Shown here: piece after piece, positions 6,036 to 9,981 of the stretch
Numbering within the stretch: position 1 is the first letter of the stretch
Layout of the letters: each line of letters starts with the position of its first letter
Assembly (NCBI GenBank): GCA_009699795.1
Contig: WLNK01000030.1
Span: 1 to 9,981 of the forward strand
DNA from: Actinomycetota bacterium
GTDB taxonomy: Bacteria > Actinomycetota > Actinomycetes > Nanopelagicales > Nanopelagicaceae
Direction: 5' to 3'
Length of the DNA: 9,981 bases
Program-made: the position numbers and the translations under genes
Notes under the pieces: generated by a model
Databases searched by the model: none
What the model saw: only the letters and a program-made list of their open reading frames with translations
Told to the model about the DNA's origin: nothing

Positions 6036-8024
6036 TTAAACCTGTGTGCGATCTTTGATGCTCTTCGTTATTTCGGCAATCGCATCATCTACTGAGATAC
6101 CGTTCTTTTGTTCACCGTTGCGATAGCGAATAGAAACCGCACCTGCTGCTTGATCTTCTTCACCAGCAATGATCATGAACGGAACTTTTTGCATTTGAGC
6201 GTTTCGAATCTTCTTCTGCATGCGATCATCAGAACTATCTAATTCAACGCGAATTCCAGAATTCTTAAATGTCTTCAACACACCATCTAAGTAATCAGTA
6301 AATGCATCCGCTACTGGAATTCCAATAGCTTGTACCGGCGCAAGCCATGGTGGAAATGCTCCCGAGTAATGCTCCGTTAATACTCCGAAGAACCGTTCAA
6401 TGGATCCAAAGAGCGCACGGTGAATCATTACTGGGCGTTTGCGCGAACCGTCAGTTGCCGAATATTCGAGTTCAAATCTCTGTGGCAATTGGAAATCAAC
6501 TTGAATCGTGGACATCTGCCAAGTTCGACCAATGGCATCTTTTGCCTGTACGGAAATCTTTGGACCGTAGAAAGCAGCCCCGCCTTCATCAAGGACTAAC
6601 TCGAGATTTTGTGCGAGTGCTGCTTTTCGAAGCGCTTCGGTGGCTTCAATCCAATCAGCGTCCTCGCCCACAGATTTTTCTGGATTACGCGTAGAGAGTT
6701 CTAGATAGAAATCCTCAAGACCGTAATCACGTAATAAATTAAGTACAAAAGTTAATAGTGAGTCGAGCTCGGCTGGCATCTGCTCTTTTGTGCAATAGAT
6801 ATGTGCGTCATCTTGCGTAAAACCGCGGGCTCGTGTGATCCCATGAAGTACACCGGATTTTTCATAACGGTAAACGGTTCCGAATTCAAAAAGACGAAGT
6901 GGGAGCTCGCGATAGGACCGGCCCCTTGATTGGAAAATCAAATTATGGAACGGACAGTTCATTGGTTTCATGTAGTACTGCTGACCAGCGCGCTTGATCG
7001 TGCCATCGGGATGATGTTCTTCATCAAGAATCATTGGCGGGTACATTCCCTCTGAATACCAATCTAAGTGCCCAGATTTTTGAAAAAGCGCGGCCTTTGT
7101 TAAATGTGGTGAGTAAACAAATTCATAACCTTCTTCTTCATGGCGAATTCTTGAATAGTCCTCCATTGCGCGTCGCACAATTCCACCTTTTGGATGAAAG
7201 ACTGCCAGGCCCGAACCAATCTCTTCAGGAAATGAAAATAGGTCTAGCTCTGTACCAAGGCGACGATGGTCACGCTTTTCGGCTTCGGCAAGTAATTCAA
7301 GATATGCGTTAAGTTCATCCTGTGATGGCCATGCTGTTCCGTAGATACGTTGAAGCATCGGATTTTTTTCAGAACCTCTCCAATATGCAGCTGCTGAACG
7401 CATCAGTTTGAAGGCAGGAATATTTTTCGTTGAAGGTAGGTGGGGTCCTCGACAAAGGTCCGACCAAACAGGCTGTCCATCTCTACCTAAGTTGTCATAG
7501 ATAGTTAACTCTGTTCCGCCAACTTCAACACTTGCTTCGTCGCCGACTCCAGATTTAAGTCCAATTAATTCACACTTATACGGTTCGTGAGCAAGTTCTT
7601 TGAGCGCGTCAGTTTCCGTAGTAACTCGACGCTTGAATCTTTGGCCATCTTTAACAATCTTGCGCATTGCGCTTTCGATCTTTTCCAAATCCTCTGGATT
7701 AAATGGTCTTTCTGGGTCGAAATCGTAATAAAAACCATCTGTGATGGGCGGTCCGATACCGAGTCGTGTTTGAGCAAAGACTTGCTGCACCGCTTGCGCC
7801 ATGACGTGGGCAGTTGAGTGTCTAAGTACCGCTAATCCTTCGGGGGAAGAAATTGAAATTCCTTCCACAACATCACCATCTTTAAGATCGGTCCACAAAT
7901 CTCTCAAAACACCATTGATTTTGCAAACAACAATGTCTTTCTGTTCAGCAAAAATATGTGTGGGTTTGGAATCTGCCTCTATCGAGGTTTCTTTCCCATC
8001 AACTTTGATTGCAAGTGCAGACAT
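6036..8024 (-). CDS. thrS: Threonyl-tRNA synthetase
   Basis: This class II aminoacyl-tRNA synthetase charges tRNA-Thr with threonine in the cytosol. At 662 residues it is full length. An N-terminal TGS domain spans about 1-62. The editing domain, which removes mischarged serine, carries HSTAH (H69, H73) and CRGPH (C191, H195). The catalytic core holds the zinc ligands C357 (KPMNCPFH), H408 (TQDDAHIY) and H535 (MIHRALFG). The C357-H408 spacing of 51 residues equals that of E. coli C334-H385. Class II motif 2 is in FGTVYRYEKSG (381-391), and motif 3 is around MIHRALFGSIERF. The anticodon-binding domain fills about 555-655. It starts 4 nt after the pabC stop with only a weak AGG upstream. No T-box leader or other thrS-specific control is present, as the gene is internal to the operon. 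Two cysteine and histidine sets are intact, so it should be fully active with proofreading. Confidence 0.98.
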   Translation of the reverse strand: MSALAIKVDGKETSIEADSKPTHIFAEQKDIVVCKINGVLRDLWTDLKDGDVVEGISISSPEGLAVLRHSTAHVMAQAVQQVFAQTRLGIGPPITDGFYYDFDPERPFNPEDLEKIESAMRKIVKDGQRFKRRVTTETDALKELAHEPYKCELIGLKSGVGDEASVEVGGTELTIYDNLGRDGQPVWSDLCRGPHLPSTKNIPAFKLMRSAAAYWRGSEKNPMLQRIYGTAWPSQDELNAYLELLAEAEKRDHRRLGTELDLFSFPEEIGSGLAVFHPKGGIVRRAMEDYSRIRHEEEGYEFVYSPHLTKAALFQKSGHLDWYSEGMYPPMILDEEHHPDGTIKRAGQQYYMKPMNCPFHNLIFQSRGRSYRELPLRLFEFGTVYRYEKSGVLHGITRARGFTQDDAHIYCTKEQMPAELDSLLTFVLNLLRDYGLEDFYLELSTRNPEKSVGEDADWIEATEALRKAALAQNLELVLDEGGAAFYGPKISVQAKDAIGRTWQMSTIQVDFQLPQRFELEYSATDGSRKRPVMIHRALFGSIERFFGVLTEHYSGAFPPWLAPVQAIGIPVADAFTDYLDGVLKTFKNSGIRVELDSSDDRMQKKIRNAQMQKVPFMIIAGEEDQAAGAVSIRYRNGEQKNGISVDDAIAEITKSIKDRTQV

Positions 8025-8028
8025 GTTC

Positions 8029-8793
8029 TTAGCCTACCGAATGCTTCTGCGTCTTTGCCCGAATTTGCTCCTCTAGGGCTACAACATGCCCATTTACATT
8101 GAGCCGGCGTTCATCAATCGAAGCTACGGGCAGTGCAATCTTTAGACTGGAAAGAACTAAGGCGCTTTCAATCATTGGAATTTCATCTTTGGAAATATTT
8201 CTGACTTTTACATCGCATCTTTCAATCGCAATGGCGCGAATGACTCCTGGAAGCACCCCCGAGGTAAGCGGAGAAGTAACCCATTGACCATCAATTAAGA
8301 ACAGAAAATTTGAAACCGCACCCTCTGTAATGTGATCATCTGGGTTGTAGCAAATCACTTCATCAAAACCAGCACTCACGACACTGGCCAAGAGCTGAAG
8401 CCTTTCGGTATATGGGTAACGCTTCATCACGAATCCATCTATCTCACTCGCTCGTGACTGAGTACAAATTTTCTGAGCATTTCGCAAATCTTCATAACTC
8501 TTGTGGACCACGGCGAAACTATTTTGTGAAAAAAGTAGGCGAAGTCTTCCGACATCGCATGGTTCTGCATCAAGTGTTTTTGCAATGGCCTCGCGAATTA
8601 AATTTTCATTGGGCAACGTGATCCCTATGCGTTCTGCAGCATCTATTGCTCGGCGCATATGTCTGCTGAGTTCGAATACTTCGCCATGCTCTGTTCGAAG
8701 AGTCTCAAAAATACCGATACCTTCCGGCCATCCATCAGCATCCAGTGCAACCTTTGATGAATCGATAAGTTCGTTATCAAACCAAACCTTCAT
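8029..8793 (-). CDS. pabC: Aminodeoxychorismate lyase (PLP fold-type IV)
   Basis: This 254-residue PLP enzyme of the class IV aminotransferase family most likely removes pyruvate from 4-amino-4-deoxychorismate to give p-aminobenzoate for folate. Visible family features are GWPEGIGIFETLRTEHG (21-37, the G-x-F-E-T/S motif), R44/H45 in LSRHMRR, the probable PLP lysine K124 in VMKRYPYTERL, and the PLP-binding ITEGAVSNFLF (155-165, E157 and N162). SGVLPGVIRAIAIE (178-191) is the conserved sG-x-LPG-x-R motif. Branched-chain and D-amino acid aminotransferases share these motifs. The call of lyase rests on length and on the ATGA overlap with pabB just upstream. The start is supported by an AGAGG Shine-Dalgarno at good spacing. 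The residues after K124 are not the common K-T/S-L-N form, so specificity is inferred mainly from context. Confidence 0.9.
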   Translation of the reverse strand: MKVWFDNELIDSSKVALDADGWPEGIGIFETLRTEHGEVFELSRHMRRAIDAAERIGITLPNENLIREAIAKTLDAEPCDVGRLRLLFSQNSFAVVHKSYEDLRNAQKICTQSRASEIDGFVMKRYPYTERLQLLASVVSAGFDEVICYNPDDHITEGAVSNFLFLIDGQWVTSPLTSGVLPGVIRAIAIERCDVKVRNISKDEIPMIESALVLSSLKIALPVASIDERRLNVNGHVVALEEQIRAKTQKHSVG

Positions 8794-9785
8794 CTGTGAC
8801 CCTCTGCAATCGAGATTAACTTCCTAGCCTTTAGCTCTGTCTCTTCCCATTCAGAAAGTGGATCGCTCCCCCAAGTTATTCCGGCCCCTGTTCCGAATCG
8901 CAAAATATCGTCGTTCTTCTTCCAAAACGTTCTTATTGCAACACTTAACAAAGCTTGATCACCGTGAATCCATCCGAGGGCTCCGCAATACGTGCTTCGT
9001 TTATTTTTTTCAGATTTTGAAATCAAATCAAGAGCCGAACTCTTTGGAGCACCGCTAACTGAACCTGGAGGAAGAGTTGCGGCAAGAATCTCTTTCCACG
9101 TAAGGCCATCCTTAAGTTCTCCGAGCACATCAGAGACCAGGTGAGTAAGCCCTGGATGATTCTCGGTGCGAAGTAAGTTTTGAACATCAACGCTGCCGGG
9201 AGTGCAGATTCGACCTAAATCATTGCGCATCAAGTCAACAATCATGATGTTCTCCGATTTATCTTTCTCACCAAATGCTTCACTATTTAACTTCTTAGTG
9301 CCCTTAATAGGTGAACTCTTTAATTGCCGACCATCGCGTTTTAAAAACAGTTCGGGAGAAGCTGATGCAATTTCTAATCCCGGAATCGATAGAAATGATG
9401 CAAAAGGGGCCGGATTATTTGAAATTAACCTTCCAAAAAGACCGGCTAGAGAAAGTCCAACACCTTGGTGAAATATTTCTCGGCATGCGTTGACTTGATA
9501 AACATCGCCGGCGGCAATCGCCTCTCGAATGGTTTCTACGTACTCACAGTATTGTTCTTTATTTATCGTGGTCTCCCATTTATTGAGTGAGCTCCCTGCC
9601 CACTCATAATTAGGGAATTCTTCTTTGCGAACATTTTTAAACCGAACAAGAGTTAATTCACCTTCAAAAGTTGCGGTGAGCGCCCAAAAATTTCCATCAC
9701 TTAAAACGCTTGGGTCATTACTTATTTCAACGATCTCGCTCGCCATAACCCCGCCCATCCAAAAGCAGTTCGGAGCGACATTCAT
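8790..9785 (-). CDS. pabB: Aminodeoxychorismate synthase component I
   Basis: Chorismate-utilising enzyme that, with ammonia from a PabA glutaminase, turns chorismate into 4-amino-4-deoxychorismate for p-aminobenzoate and folate. The PIKGT motif (159-163, K161) distinguishes PabB from anthranilate synthase TrpE, which has PIAGT. Other conserved blocks are EIASASPELFLKRDG (138-152), IMIVDLMRNDLGR (180-192), PPGSVSGAPK (239-248) and GTGAGITWGSDP near residue 310. Its 331 residues are short against E. coli PabB: the N-terminal subdomain is reduced to about 75 residues, as in many bacterial PabB-type proteins, while the catalytic domain is complete. It is first in the operon and overlaps pabC by four bases (ATGA). 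No PabA glutaminase is encoded in the window, so it must come from elsewhere. ATG at 9785 is preferred because the early NCFWMGG resembles the usual PabB opening. Confidence 0.93.
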   Translation of the reverse strand: MNVAPNCFWMGGVMASEIVEISNDPSVLSDGNFWALTATFEGELTLVRFKNVRKEEFPNYEWAGSSLNKWETTINKEQYCEYVETIREAIAAGDVYQVNACREIFHQGVGLSLAGLFGRLISNNPAPFASFLSIPGLEIASASPELFLKRDGRQLKSSPIKGTKKLNSEAFGEKDKSENIMIVDLMRNDLGRICTPGSVDVQNLLRTENHPGLTHLVSDVLGELKDGLTWKEILAATLPPGSVSGAPKSSALDLISKSEKNKRSTYCGALGWIHGDQALLSVAIRTFWKKNDDILRFGTGAGITWGSDPLSEWEETELKARKLISIAEGHR

Positions 9786-9791
9786 GCGGTA

Positions 9792-9797
9792 ACGCTA
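9792..9797 (-). promoter_or_regulatory. Candidate leaderless -10 box for the pabB operon
   Basis: On the minus strand TAGCGT (TANNNT type) ends six bases before the pabB ATG, placing the transcript start at or near the start codon. No Shine-Dalgarno is seen before this ATG, in line with a leaderless message. A second AT-rich option, TATTTT inside CATATTTTC further upstream, would give a leader of about 20 nt. Neither has a good -35. Confidence 0.28.
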
Positions 9798-9814
9798 CGG
9801 TGAAAATATGCTCT

Positions 9815-9844
9815 TTGGCGCTTATGCCATGCCTGCGCTAGATT
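9815..9844 (+). promoter_or_regulatory. Promoter of the tRNA-Gly gene
   Basis: TTGGCG (9815-9820) and TAGATT (9839-9844) are separated by 18 bases, a good match to a housekeeping sigma-70/SigA promoter. The predicted start lies near 9851, about ten bases before the mature tRNA 5' end, a normal short 5' leader for RNase P removal. It overlaps the upstream region of the divergent pabB operon. Confidence 0.5.
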
Positions 9845-9860
9845 TGCCCCTGCACAAAAT

Positions 9861-9933
9861 GCGGACGTAGCGCAGCTGGTAGCGCGGAACCTTGCCAAGG
9901 TTCAGGTCGCGGGTTCGAACCCCGTCGTCCGCT
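9861..9933 (+). tRNA. tRNA-Gly (anticodon GCC)
   Basis: A full cloverleaf of 73 nt can be drawn. The acceptor stem is GCGGACG (9861-9867) with CGTCCGC (9926-9932) and discriminator T9933. The D stem is GCGC/GCGC (9870-9873, 9882-9885) with loop AGCTGGTA. The anticodon stem is GAACC/GGTTC (9887-9891, 9899-9903) with loop TTGCCAA and anticodon GCC at 9894-9896. The T stem is GCGGG/CCCGT with one G-T pair, and the loop is TTCGAAC. The 3' CCA is not encoded and must be added by the nucleotidyltransferase. It reads GGC and GGU glycine codons. Confidence 0.98.
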
Positions 9934-9939
9934 CGGATT

Positions 9940-9974
9940 AACCGCCGCTTAGAATTTATTTTCGGGTGGCGGTT
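9940..9974 (+). terminator. Possible weak terminator hairpin after tRNA-Gly
   Basis: AACCGCC (9940-9946) and GGCGGTT (9968-9974) are exact reverse complements separated by 21 bases, beginning seven bases after the tRNA. Only a short TTTGTCTAT follows, and the loop is long, so an intrinsic terminator is possible but not convincing. The window ends seven bases later, which limits judgement. Confidence 0.3.
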
Positions 9975-9981
9975 TGTCTAT

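Noticed and set aside
6347..6694. Plus-strand 115-codon frame inside thrS
   Set aside because: It is antisense to the ThrRS catalytic/anticodon region with all synthetase residues conserved, and no ribosome binding site or recognisable domain is present.
8029..8793. Branched-chain or D-amino acid aminotransferase as the identity of the PLP protein
   Set aside because: Fold-type IV motifs alone would allow it, but the ATGA overlap with pabB and length of 254 residues favour aminodeoxychorismate lyase.
8790..9785. Anthranilate synthase component I (TrpE) as the identity of the chorismate enzyme
   Set aside because: The motif is PIKGT rather than TrpE's PIAGT, and the next gene is an aminodeoxychorismate lyase-like protein overlapping it.
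1..9981. Defence system, prophage, insertion sequence or CRISPR array
   Set aside because: I saw no transposase, integrase, repeat-spacer pattern or nuclease; all genes are accounted for by lipid, folate and translation functions apart from the EF-G-like gene.

Overview
The window looks like a compact chromosomal segment of an actinobacterium with a streamlined, moderately AT-rich genome. The phylum call rests on a mycobacteria-type cluster for phosphatidylinositol mannoside (PIM) synthesis: PI-phosphate synthase, PIM acyltransferase and PimA. These lie near thrS and an Ap4A-phosphorylase-like HIT gene, as in the Mycobacterium tuberculosis thrS-HIT-pgsA1-patA-pimA order. The base composition, clearly lower in GC than most Actinomycetota, and the almost complete lack of intergenic DNA suggest a freshwater acI/Nanopelagicales-type organism. 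That assignment is inference from style and gene content, not from a marker comparison.

Layout from right to left. A tRNA-Gly(GCC) gene at 9861-9933 (+) has its own promoter and a possible weak terminator. Divergent from it, a five-gene minus-strand operon (9785 to 4774) encodes aminodeoxychorismate synthase component I (pabB), aminodeoxychorismate lyase (pabC), threonyl-tRNA synthetase (thrS), a HIT-family Ap4A phosphorylase-like protein and a nitroreductase. Junctions in it are ATGA and TAATG overlaps or gaps of 3-4 nt. A single plus-strand gene (4200-4784) converges on this operon. It looks like a free-standing, degenerate G domain of elongation factor G that has lost its GTP-binding motifs, and it is the most unusual item here. 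Its 3' end overlaps that of the nitroreductase inside a near-perfect palindrome.

Divergent from that gene by only 15 nt, a second minus-strand operon (4184 to the left edge) encodes PI-phosphate synthase (pgsA), PIM acyltransferase (patA-like), PimA, a small LemA-like membrane protein and a DUF3048 (YerB-like) lipoprotein cut by the window edge. Every junction is an overlap or direct abutment.

Functionally, the right operon combines p-aminobenzoate supply for folate with threonyl-tRNA charging and probable clearance of the Ap4A that aminoacyl-tRNA synthetases release. The left operon makes the inositol phospholipid PI-phosphate (precursor of PI), mannosylates PI and acylates the product, then adds two envelope proteins of unknown role. 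No stretch longer than 300 nt lacks a gene. I saw no insertion sequence, CRISPR array, prophage gene or sign of recent transfer.
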